Shown piece after piece: positions 21,647-30,543 of a stretch of DNA of 64,000 nucleotides. This stretch comes from Bullera alba (lineage: Eukaryota; Basidiomycota; Tremellomycetes; Tremellales; Bulleraceae). Location of the stretch: assembly GCA_001600095.1 (NCBI GenBank), contig BCIX01000006.1, forward strand, positions 248,001-312,000. Reading direction: 5' to 3'. The translations under genes and the position numbers were made by a program. The notes beneath the pieces were generated by a model. The model did not search any database. It was not told the origin of the DNA and was given only the letters and a program-made list of their open reading frames with translations. Position 1 is the stretch's first letter; every line of letters starts with the position of its first letter.

Positions 21647-22036
21647 ATGTCAGCAACCAGCAACTACACCACCAGGCTCTCCTCGAAGGAGTACGACGCC
21701 AGTAGCACAATCGGAGTGATGGTGTGGTTCAATGATCCCTCCAAGATAGAATTCAGTGTGGAGACGGATGAGAGGAAGCCAGGTGGCACTGACATGGCGA
21801 AAATCGTGAAGAAATACCTCACCGCGAGAGAAAGCGAGACCTTCTCACTCGTCAACTGCATACCCACCTACAGAGGCGAGGTCATCAACAGTATTGCCAG
21901 GAGAATCGTCTTCGAAGCCAAGCAAGAGCAGAGCTGGGACGATAGTCAAAAGTATCCCCTCAAGCCGTACGTGATCATTCAAGAAGGCGGGAAGAATGTG
22001 TTCGTGGACATATCCGAGTACCCAGACACGGAGTAG
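21647..22036 (+). CDS. Island small protein 3 (subfamily B, 129 aa)
   Basis: An intronless ORF starting MSATSNYTTRLSSKEYDASS. It belongs to subfamily B with the genes at 22699 (broken), 23839 and 27860. Shared features are (Y)TTRxSxxEYxxSSTIG near the N-terminus, a short hydrophobic strand followed by RKPG(G/S)D, a central helix region with (S)IARRI, then YP(L/I)KxYVxxxEG and a C-terminal VFVDISEYPDTE. It lacks a signal peptide and membrane segments. Compared with the copy at 23839 it has a more divergent middle (ETFSLVNCIPTYRGEVINS). The C-terminus is identical over VDISEYPDTE-like residues with the broken copy next door, suggesting these two are the most recent pair at that end. Function unknown. 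Confidence 0.68.
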   Translation: MSATSNYTTRLSSKEYDASSTIGVMVWFNDPSKIEFSVETDERKPGGTDMAKIVKKYLTARESETFSLVNCIPTYRGEVINSIARRIVFEAKQEQSWDDSQKYPLKPYVIIQEGGKNVFVDISEYPDTE

Positions 22037-22362
22037 CTTACGACACAGTGAGGACTCGAAGTGGCCTCGCCTGGGGATACCGAGTCGTGCCACCATGAGT
22101 GAGTGTGCGACGTGAAACTTGACAGGAATGGGTATGCGAGAATGCATAAGTGGGAAACACGACGAAATGATCCTATAATTGATGTCTACGTTATCGACAT
22201 AGCCCCGTTCAGAATCAGTCCTCCCGAGTAGCCAGCCTCGTGAGCTTATGATGACTGGAGTTCTCTGCGGGAAGACATGGGCGCGTAGACGATACCCACT
22301 GAAGACCCCAGCAGTTCATATCAGTCCAAATGTGATGTCATGGCTCCGCCGCTCCCTTCAAT

Positions 22363-22514
22363 CTGCCACTCTTCTCACACATTTGGCGATGTACGGCATA
22401 TCCTTTCTCTCTCTTCTTTAAGCAGAGACGAAGACACAGTGGTGGCGCCCGAACAATGCCTTCAACTGATCTTTTGTATACTCAAACGATACACAAGGCT
22501 CTCCGTTGACGCGT
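22363..22514 (+). repeat. Duplicated upstream segment, copy 1 (pairs with 24663-24838)
   Basis: It shares CTGCCACTCTTC, CTCACACA.TTGG.GATGT, GACGAAGACACAGT and CAACTGATCTTTTGTxTAC with the segment at 24663-24838. It lies just upstream of the broken small-protein gene 4. No coding potential is evident, so this appears to be non-coding DNA carried along in block duplication. Confidence 0.6.
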
Positions 22515-22698
22515 TACCCCAATCGACTTTGCTCAGCTACTGAGCAGAAAGACTGGACTGGAAGTCGCCAGGCGATGGTATGTAGGGAGTAAGCTGACAG
22601 AAGGGCCCACGACGATCAGTCTCACCGTGTCAAGCTGAGTACAAATAGCGGCAATCCCACCTCTAAGCTACTTCTTCGACCAACACCACTCTTTCATC

Positions 22699-23114
22699 AT
22701 GTCCGCCGCCGACGCGCTATCCAAGTACACCATCAGGATCTCTGAAGAGGATTACAAGTCCAACAGCACGGTCGGGCTCTTCGTAACTTACATCAAAGGG
22801 GGGTCAGCGAGAATTCGACACCGAGGAAAGCAAGCCGGGCAGCGCTGACACCGCCGAACTCATCAGAGATCGCCTCCTTGGTGGTCTCAGGTCGGGCGAG
22901 AACCATGCACTTACGAACGTCGAAGAGAGCTACGAGATTGAAGTCATTTAGGCAGGTGCCAGAAGAGCCCTCAGCCAGGCCAGAACTTATCAGGGCTATA
23001 ACGATAGTCTCGACTCTCGACCATCCGATGAAGGCCTACGTGGTGACAAAAGAAGACGGCAAGACCGTGTACATCGACATTTCCGAGTATCCAGACACGG
23101 AGGAGACAGGATGA
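22699..23114 (+). pseudogene. Island small protein 4, frameshifted (subfamily B)
   Basis: The start MSAADALSKYTIRISEEDYK and NSTVGLFVTY match subfamily B, but the frame closes at a TGA 49 codons in. Moving to the next frame restores DTEESKPGSADTAELIRD, matching the KPGSDSTAPLIKR region of gene 5, until a TAG. A third frame then carries HPMKAYVVTKEDGKTVYIDI with SEYPDTE, the family C-terminus. At least two frameshifts and one stop are therefore needed to explain it. An intron could not plausibly account for these, since the paralogues are intronless and the possible GT-AG pairs are too short or remove conserved residues. Sequencing error cannot be excluded from one copy. I describe the breaks and make no attempt to rejoin them. 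Confidence 0.7.
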
Positions 23115-23694
23115 TGGGCTGAGAGCCAATGGGTCTAGCAAACAAGAACGCTGAGGACGGATGCTGACCTAGACGAGGTCAAGCCATCAGCCTGTGACAT
23201 GTGAATCGTAGAGATGAGAGTGCAATAATGCATGCTTGAAAACTTGATGCCGATGTAGTCTCGAGATTCCCGATTGACAATAGGTGCGGAAACCCGGCTT
23301 GTCTCGTCATAGAGACGACTACACTACCTCTGGTTCTGCAGCACGCTAGCAGGTTAGATCACTCCCAAGTCACAACGCCAGTGACGACTCGAGGTGTCTC
23401 ACTTTCAGGCCTTCCTTTTCATCCTTTCTGATGCTGCCCCGTTTCCGTCATGACAACAAGCATCGTGCTCAAGCTCCAACCTTTGACCGCATGCCCCCGA
23501 ACCGATGATCGTGATGTGACGCCTGACTGAGGCCTGACGCCTGACGCATGATGCAAATTATACCCACGTCACAGACTGGCAGAATTCTCTCAGAAACACA
23601 GATTTGCAGAAAGGATCCAAGAAGTCTCTCCCTAGAAGGACTGCTCGCACCCGTCGCAGTCAGTACTACCTTGCCACCCTTCAGACTTGAGGGG

Positions 23695-23700
23695 TATAAA
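23695..23700 (+). promoter_or_regulatory. TATA box of small-protein gene 5
   Basis: TATAAA in a GGGGTATAAAGC context lies 144 nt upstream of the ATG at 23839, ahead of the tandem repeat leader. Confidence 0.55.
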
Positions 23701-23760
23701 GCTCCAGCTAGCGCCGGCAGGATGCGTTCTTACCCTCAAACAACAAGATCACCAGTGACC

Positions 23761-23820
23761 GCCACATCTTTCTTCGACTCGCCACATCTTTCTTCGACAC
23801 GCCACATCTTACTTCGACAA
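23761..23820 (+). repeat. Three tandem 20-nt repeats in the leader of small-protein gene 5
   Basis: The unit GCCACATCTTTCTTCGACTC occurs three times in direct tandem (23761, 23781, 23801) with only terminal or single-base changes. It lies 20-80 nt upstream of the start codon and downstream of the TATA box, so it is probably transcribed. It could be a regulatory array or simply slippage. Confidence 0.85.
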
Positions 23821-23838
23821 GACCAGTCAGTTCTCATC

Positions 23839-24219
23839 ATGTCCGCTGCATCGCACTACACTACACGAATCTCCAAAAGGGAGTATGTGAACAGCAGCAC
23901 GATTGGGCTCAAAGTATACTACCTTGGCGGCGATAACATCCGCTTCGACGTCGACGAAGGCAAGCCAGGCAGTGATAGTACTGCGCCCCTAATCAAAAGG
24001 TACATTAGAGGTGGGGTGACTGCCAACGAGAGAACTTCGTTCAGAAGTGCTGCAGAAAGCGACAAGGGAGAAGAGACCAACAAGATTGCCAGGCGAATCA
24101 TCAACAGCGCCAGGGGAGATCAGACCGATGAGGACAGCGTCAACTACCCCATCAAGGCGTACGTGGTGACGGAGGAGGGGACGGTCTTTGTGGACGTCTC
24201 CGAGGCTCCACAGGCCTAG
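23839..24219 (+). CDS. Island small protein 5 (subfamily B, 126 aa)
   Basis: An intronless ORF starting MSAASHYTTRISKREYVNSS. It is the best-preserved subfamily B member in its central part: TIGLKVYYLGG, RFDVDEGKPGSDSTAPLIKR, then NKIARRIINSA and YPIKAYVVTEEG, finishing VFVDVSEAPQA. Alternating hydrophobic positions suggest two beta strands at each end flanking one or two helices, a small alpha/beta fold (inference only). The longer ORF that opens at 23548 is rejected as the start because the TATA box and tandem repeats lie within it and all paralogues start at the equivalent of 23839. It has no recognised relative outside the island. Confidence 0.7.
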   Translation: MSAASHYTTRISKREYVNSSTIGLKVYYLGGDNIRFDVDEGKPGSDSTAPLIKRYIRGGVTANERTSFRSAAESDKGEETNKIARRIINSARGDQTDEDSVNYPIKAYVVTEEGTVFVDVSEAPQA

Positions 24220-24662
24220 TGACGATCCCCTCGTTGGGTCTGGACTTGGAGTGGAGCAACTGGCGTAGTAACGAGTCAGGCGGTAGGGAGCGGTGCAGGT
24301 GCAGGGCACGGAAACGAGTTTACGAGCTGGGCGATGGCCTCGAGGATGCATGATTGAGAGATCTGAGCCTCTGAGGCATCTTACAACGCTGACTCTATGC
24401 CCTATGGGCTTGTCTTCAAACCGACCCCAAGCTAGCTGATGAGCTGTGAGCCTGTGATATGCTTGAATGACCGGCCTTACGAGTGTGTACTGTGGTCTGC
24501 GAGCCTTTCCCTTGGCAGGGAGGCAAGGGTATGAGGTGGGTGATCAATCATATACTGAGTACTGACGATCCTCAATGGGTACGACCCACCTCATGACCTC
24601 TTTCCTGACAGATCGCAGGCCACAGCCAGTCATTATTGGTCTTTCTCTTTCTCCCATTGATC

Positions 24663-24838
24663 CTGCCACTCTTCACAGCTCTCACACAGTTGGTGATGTG
24701 CGAACATACTTTCACCTCTTTTCCAGGCAGTGACGAAGACACAGTAGGGGCTCTCGAGAGTGACCGAGACGACGTCTTTGACTGATCTTTTGTGTACGCT
24801 AAGTCTCAAACGGTACGCAAGCCGCTCCTTTGGCGGTC
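24663..24838 (+). repeat. Duplicated upstream segment, copy 2 (pairs with 22363-22514)
   Basis: The counterpart of the segment upstream of gene 4. Here no intact small-protein gene follows; instead the repeat at 24841 and then the full-length F-box gene. A copy of the small gene may have been lost at this spot. Confidence 0.55.
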
Positions 24839-24840
24839 GA

Positions 24841-25095
24841 GAGAAGGCATCTTGCCATGCCTATGTTGTGGGGATGACCCTGAGGCCCGAGCTGACCTCA
24901 TACTCGCTGAAATCCTTGAGCCAACAGCATTGCCATTCTGAGCTGTGTACAAGGGAAGATCTTGAGAAGGAGATGTGAGGCCGGGGACAGTATTGTCGCC
25001 AACTCCACCTGCTGATGCTCGCAAAAGCTGCAATCGCTACGAGCCCGGAGCCAGTCATACTTATCAGTGTGTGACCTCCTTTGACCGGCTCACCC
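24841..25095 (+). repeat. Dispersed island repeat, copy 1 (pairs with 27427-27685)
   Basis: It shares AGGCATCTTGC, the exact 19-mer CTCGCTGAAATCCTTGAGC (24903-24921 and 27482-27500), ATATGAGGC-type sequence, CTGATGCTCGCA and CAGTGTGTxACxxCCTTTG with 27427-27685. The two copies flank the full-length F-box gene in direct orientation. Confidence 0.65.
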
Positions 25096-25665
25096 GCCTG
25101 TACGGTTAAGTAGTCAGTACGACATGGACCGTGAACGCGCAAAGTGGTCACTCTTGCCGATGCGGAGCCTCCCACGTGCCCGCGCACCAGTATGGTCTGG
25201 TCCACAATCCGAGTCGACATCCAGCAAGAACCTGTTGTCCATCATCAATCAAACAGCATCCTCACGCACGATTAGGGCAGTTACAGCTCGACATCACGGG
25301 CGGAAACGATCCGCCAGCATTTCTCTGTCGCTACATGCACTTTTCATCTCGACCGCGACGAACCTTGACAACGTTCCGACATTTGTTCGACATATAAAGT
25401 AGTCTCGTCACTCGCACGCAGGTGTAGGGACGGCTGTGTACCTACCCGGTGAAAGCTCCACAGGGAAGCCTGAACCTAGCACCACGAACAGCCCTGACCA
25501 GTAAACAGAGCTCTGATCCGTGAGATAGTCTGCTCAATATGCGTATCTCGCTCGAATCGATCTCACCATCAAAGTGATACAACATCACAGTGTCACCTCG
25601 AACGAGGAAGAAAGTCTTCCCTACGGCTCGACACGTCACCGCTCTCGCCACTCGTATCTCCCACC

Positions 25666-27340
25666 ATGGCCATTCTGATCCCCCACGACGTCAAAAGCCT
25701 CATCGCTTCTTTCCTCGACAATCGCCAACTCAAGCAACTAGTCCTGGTCGACCGCGGCTGGAAAGCAGCAGGCGAAACATATCTCCTGTCTCGCCTTCGA
25801 GTACCGCGAAGCCTTCGAGAGTTCCATATCAGCGGACACGATGCAGCAGCATCGTGGACAGGACTGCGCCAGCTGCTCGAAAGCCAGCCTGCTAGAGTGA
25901 GCTGGATCAGGGAGATGACGGTTGTCACCATACCCTGGGCTATCAAGGATATGATTGCCATACTCCAAATGGTCAGCCCCTACATTGTTTCTTGGACCAA
26001 CGTCTCGGCCTGTATGGATCATCTCCTGGACGACCACTGCAAAGCATCTGCATTATCTCACCTATCACTCGCCACGCAGCCCCTACCCGCCCTCGAGCAC
26101 CTCACACTCCACATCGATGGTAATTGGATGTTGACACTGCCGGGCGTACTGCGAATGACACCAAATCTGAGGTCGCTCTGTCTGGAAGGCTCCGCTAGAG
26201 ATTCGATGGCTGGAGTCGAGTCTGAACTATGGCCCAGATTGGACAATCTCACCACGCTGAGCGTCAACACTTCGCTGCAAGGGCTAGAGTCAGAGATGAT
26301 CCGAACGATTCTGTCCCGTTGCAAAAACGTCGACACGTTCAATCTCAAGCTGTCACCCTTGCGGTATGTTGACGAGAACACGCTGGTAGCACGCCTGTTG
26401 CCAATTGTCGCCTCGCCAAGATTTGGCTTTTCAACTATACATTTCGACATCTCATGGGAGGACAGACGCGCTCCGGAATTGCACGATACAGTCTTCAGTG
26501 ACCTGGATGCCGATGATTGGGTCGAAGATCGTCTACCGCTCAGAAGCTTTAGTTGCACAAATGACGTGAGTCTAAATTGTGTGCCAAACGTGTGCTGATT
26601 CGCAGTAGTGCATCACCTTTTGGATCGCGCCATGGCTATGCACATCGGAGACTTTTCGCGTCATCACCAGCAACGATCCAGACGAGCCGTCCGGCAGTAT
26701 AATTCCCGACTTCCCGATCGGTTATCTACCTACGAGGACCACCACTGGCAGTATAGACATGGACATGTTGGAGATAATGGAGTTGGCTGGATCCGTAACC
26801 TTGTTCGAGGCCGGCTATGTCGCCGACCGTACGTTTCCACCACCCGCATCAATCGAGAGGCTCCAATCTCTCCACGTTCAGACCTTTGAGCAGGGCAACA
26901 GGACGCTCATACACTGCTGGACCGGGGCACAGCGTGGCATGTTGACGATTGGCCGACACGATGATTCTTATCATCCTGGCTGGCACAAGGTTTGGACCGA
27001 CAAACCTTGCCTCTCGGACGACGGATCCATCGAGCATGGTTACGACTTTAGTCCTTACAACGAGCCCGTACCTACCACTGGTCCTGATCTTGACGGGCCG
27101 TACGAGTTCACCTGTTATCATGGACCCAATACGGCTGGAAAGCCTTATGACGGTTGGCACCTGCCATTTGTCCTCCTCGACTACGTCTACTCGCAAACGG
27201 AGTACGAGAGGATGCCTAGCAGGGGTAGGATTGGATTGACACTACCATCACACGTATGGCAAGTGCTGGACGACTGGTATGAGGGGGTCCAAAGCCAGAT
27301 CATACCTAAACCGGTATCTCCGACCGGTCGGTCTGGGTAA
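25666..27340 (+). CDS. Full-length F-box/LRR-like protein (543 aa)
   Basis: Two exons (25666-26565 and 26609-27340, 43-nt intron) sum to 1632 nt. The F-box lies at residues 5-50: IPHDVKSLIASFLDNRQLKQ, then LVLVDRGWKAAGETYLLSRL. Leucine-rich segments follow (PALEHLTLHIDG, TPNLRSLCLEG, LDNLTTLSVNT, NVDTFNLKLSPL), like the substrate-binding repeats of F-box/LRR proteins. The C-terminal region ends with LPFVLLDYVYSQTEYERMPS and GLTLPSHVWQVLDDWYEGV, conserved in the deleted copy at 19908. F-box proteins recruit targets to SCF ubiquitin ligases in cytosol or nucleus; the target here is unknown. The acceptor TAG before TGC is used because the earlier CAG would place a stop in frame. Direct repeats on either side (24841 and 27427) suggest it was inserted or amplified with its flanks. 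Confidence 0.82.
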
Positions 27341-27426
27341 CGAGCGAGTGAGGAACGGGGACTCTAATGCAAGTGATTTAGTGAGTACAGTATGCGAGAA
27401 ATGGGAATGCAAGATTGAAAGCTTCG

Positions 27427-27685
27427 AGGAAGGCATCTTGCGATGTGCGGATTATGGGCGTGGCCTCAAACGAACCTCAAACTCGCTGAAATCCTTGAGC
27501 AAACAGCCTTCTGAACTGCAAAAGGAAAGTTCTTGGCAAGGGAATATGAGGCAGGGAACGACACTGACACAACTCCAAGATCCAACTACTGAGCGCCCGG
27601 CGCTGATGCTCGCATCATTTCCAATCCAAATGAGCCAGTGGTCACTGGTCAGTGTGTCACTCCCTTTGTCCGGTTCACCCTGCGA
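27427..27685 (+). repeat. Dispersed island repeat, copy 2 (pairs with 24841-25095)
   Basis: The counterpart of the repeat at 24841; it lies between the F-box gene and small-protein gene 6 and includes part of that gene's upstream region. Confidence 0.65.
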
Positions 27686-27790
27686 CCCTTCTCTTACATT
27701 CTCTGATGTGCCACTCACGTGGATCATACAAGGGAAGGTAGAGGCCTTCCAGAATGACCCACGGCGACCCGTCTCACCACACCAAGCTGG

Positions 27791-27798
27791 TATTTATA
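27791..27798 (+). promoter_or_regulatory. TATA-like element of small-protein gene 6
   Basis: TATTTATA lies 69 nt upstream of the ATG at 27860. The surrounding CTCACCACACCAAGCTGGTATTTATAG parallels the sequence upstream of broken gene 4 (CTCACCGTGTCAAGCTGAGTACAAATAG) around 22620-22650. Confidence 0.5.
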
Positions 27799-27859
27799 GT
27801 AGCACCGTGTCAGGTTGAGTGTTGACTCGTCCTCTGACACCATTCTTTCGCCAATCACC

Positions 27860-28243
27860 ATGTCCAGCGACGACACCCTAGACAAATACAACACCTGGAT
27901 CGAGGAAGATGACTACAATAAGAGCAGTACGGTCGGGGTGACCGTATCTTACCGTGGTGGAGCAAAGATCCTCTTTGGCATTGACAAAACCAGGCCGGGG
28001 AGTGATCGAACGGTCTCCATCATCAAAAAGTACACGGAAATGACCCAAAGCGAGGCCAATTCGCTAAAGAACAGCGCAGAAAGCAACAAGACCGAAGAGG
28101 CGAACAAGATCGCCAGGCGGATGATCCGTCAGGCCACGGGGGCGCAGAGTGAGGAGGAGAGAGACAGCCATCCCATCCGAGCGTACGTGACCACGAAGGT
28201 GGGTGACCAGACGATCTTTGTGGACGTTTCCGAGGACCCATAG
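27860..28243 (+). CDS. Island small protein 6 (subfamily B, 127 aa)
   Basis: An intronless ORF starting MSSDDTLDKYNTWIEEDDYN. Subfamily B features are SSTVGVTVSYRGG, then FGIDKTRPGSDRTVSIIKKY, EEANKIARRMIRQATG, and HPIRAYVTTKVGDQTIFVDV ending SEDP. The upstream region matches that of the broken gene 4, while the coding sequence resembles gene 5 most, as expected for repeated duplication and exchange. Highly charged, without targeting signals. A longer ORF opens at 27815 but the TATA-like element at 27791 and the paralogues favour 27860. It marks the right end of the island; the next gene is an unrelated core-type gene on the other strand. Confidence 0.7.
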   Translation: MSSDDTLDKYNTWIEEDDYNKSSTVGVTVSYRGGAKILFGIDKTRPGSDRTVSIIKKYTEMTQSEANSLKNSAESNKTEEANKIARRMIRQATGAQSEEERDSHPIRAYVTTKVGDQTIFVDVSEDP

Positions 28244-28677
28244 ATGCCTGATGAGGGCCCAGGTAGAAAGCTGTGCAGGCTATGGTGTCTCAATGACGAG
28301 TAGACGCTGACCGAGAAATGCATGTCGTAGAGAACTCGCAGGCCGCTGGGATGACTGCACAACTAACTTAAGGCGAGATGCAAACGACTCAAGATGCATC
28401 ACGAGACATTCTGATCGTACCCTACCGTACAAAAACGCCTCGGTCAAAGTGGGTGTGGCTTAGATCTGCCTGTACAAATGTCGATCGCTGTGTCTTCCAA
28501 GCTAACGTTGATCGTTGATCGCCCTTGAATTTGACAACTGTTCTCCTATCCTCCTGATCTATCTGCGTCCTGGACAACCGTGGCTGGGCTGGCCATATCG
28601 TTGCGGCCTCATCTGCGTATTCATTGGGGGTTGACGGACTGATCAGTCTCTCGTATCCTCCGATCTATCCGCATCCT
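28244..28677. other. Right border of the island
   Basis: A convergent intergenic stretch between small protein 6 and the S/TP-rich gene. I see no further family fragment here, so the island appears to end within this interval. Confidence 0.4.
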
Positions 28678-30103
28678 TCACCGGGACACCCTAGACCTCT
28701 TCTGCGGCCTGTCCTGAGTGTCGGTTGGTCCACTGGTCGAGGCAGAGCCAAAGAGCAGCCCCCGCTTCACGGGCAGCTCATCCGCATCCTCCATCGACTC
28801 CTGCTCAGAGCCTTCCGCCTTGTGCTCGGGAAGAAATTCCTCGTCTGAGAAAGCCTCGTTGCCGGGATATTCCACATGCGGGGTTGGCATTGGCGAAGAA
28901 GGAGGCGAAATGTCACTCTCGGCAGTCCGGCCTGATCTCCGGGCAGCCCTCTGATTCCTGGGTGTTTGCGGTGTCGAAGCTTGTTTGGGCGGGGTGCGCG
29001 TTGGCCAGAGTAGTTTCGGCTTGGGACAGGGATGCGCCTCGTATTCTTCGTCCTCGACGTCCAGCTCGCTCTGATGAATCCTCGTTTCGGCCCCGATGAA
29101 TGGGTTTGCAAAGACTTTTTTGGCGCCGCGAAAGACATAAGTGACAGTCGAGCGGTCCTCGTCGACAACAGGTCCAGGGCGGTGGATGACCTGTTGACCA
29201 GGCTTCACCAAGAACGGATTACTGTCCTCGTCCATCATCTTCCGTATCCGCTCTTCCCGTATCCTCTTTGCTTGGGTCTCTGCCTTTGGTGGCGTCACGG
29301 GGGCTATCCTCTGGGTCCGTTGAGTGAGCGGTGGGGAGAGTAACGACATTGCAGAGTTGACAGGATCAAAGTTGATTTTGGGGGCAGGAGCAACTCGACG
29401 TCGCTTGGATCGGGGTGATGAGTTGTCGCTTTGTGGCTCGACTATCGTCGGGACGTGCTGCGTTGATGGGCCGGGTGCTGAAGACGGAACTAGGAATGGG
29501 TTGTCGTCGGTCGCTTGTATCCTCAACGCATCGAGATGTGGTTCGAACACGATTTGATCCACCTTGTGTCCTGGATTCCGATGACCTCCCATCCCGACTC
29601 CAACACCGAGCCTTCCTCCAAACGTCGTACTTTCGCTCGTCGAAGCATTGTTCAATCCCATCTGCTGGTTGAAAGTCAGCCCTGGACGGCGTCGACTGCC
29701 TCCAGAAGTCTCTCTCGTATGAGTTGGCTGCGAGAGGAAAAACGTCGTGTGGCCACTGGGTGATGGGAGTTGAGCCTCATCATTAGGTTCTGCTGTTTGT
29801 GCTTTTCTCCTCGACTTTCTCGATACCGTCTCTGGAGTTGGCAGCTGTGATGTCGATGCGACTGGTGCGACGGGTTTGTTGACGGAGAAGTGTTTCGAAT
29901 GCCGTCTGCCTGTCTCGGGGGTGGGTAGTTGAACAGTCTGTCGCGTTCTAGGGGGTGTAGGAAGACTGCGCGTCGTCAGCGGAAATGATCTCGAGATCAC
30001 CCAACCCGAGGTCAACTCACACAATGTCGACATTTCTTCCTCTACGCTTCCTCTCTGACATCCTGGGAGCACCGGACCAGCCGGTAACGGGGGATGAGTC
30101 CAT
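28678..30103 (-). CDS. Disordered S/TP-rich nuclear-type protein with QLPTPET and NPFLV repeats
   Basis: Two exons; the first encodes MDSSPVTGWSGAPRMSERKR with RGRNVDIV, then a 60-nt intron, then a 430-residue exon. Distinctive repeats are LPTPPRTRQ, QLPTPETGRR, QLPTPETVSR and QLPSPSG, all minimal S/TP proline-directed kinase sites followed by basic residues. DDNPFLVPSS, DSNPFLVKPG and ANPFIG recur later. Basic clusters (RSKRRR, RKSRRK, QKRSR) look like nuclear signals. An acidic C-terminal region precedes the basic end. The composition suggests a cell-cycle or chromatin-associated CDK substrate, but I recognise no domain. I looked for the Whi5/Nrm1 signature and did not see it. Confidence 0.75.
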
Positions 30104-30543
30104 CTGATCTAGATCAAGCGGGTTTTGGCTTGAAGGAAGGGTTGATCGATCGATAAACTTGATACCGATTGAAATGTGATCTCCAGTAAGTTAACGGGGC
30201 GATCACTCTCTATCTGCCTGTGACTGGACCACCTGCAAGAGCCAGCTTGAACAGGCGACGAGGGTGTAGAGTGGGAGTTGGACACGAACGAGGTAGAGAG
30301 AGGTGAGTTCAAGCGTTCAAAGGGCGTAATGTTCATCGCGAGCGGCCGGGGTGGCTGAACGTGGGAATTGAAAGATTACGGAACTAGCGCGTTTATGCAT
30401 TTGATCCCGCTACACGCGCTGATACCCACACCACGTGGAGGGCGTCCAGCGAGCTCGACTGCTCTGATCGCGAGCACAGTCGTTCTCCTGGCGTACTCAT
30501 GGTCAGCTACGACATGATATAACACGGTGGGAGCATAGTGGAC
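30104..30543. other. Divergent promoter between the S/TP-rich and TBC genes
   Basis: 440 nt shared by two divergent genes. No ORF with protein-like content; no clear TATA box. Confidence 0.45.

Noticed and set aside
22878..23114. A short intact ORF inside small-protein gene 4 as an independent gene
   Set aside because: Only its last 30 codons resemble the family; the first part is out of frame relative to paralogues. It is part of the broken gene.
16222..28243. Transposon or integrated virus as carrier of the island
   Set aside because: I found no transposase, reverse transcriptase, integrase, terminal inverted repeats or capsid-type genes; the repeats seen are duplicated gene flanks.
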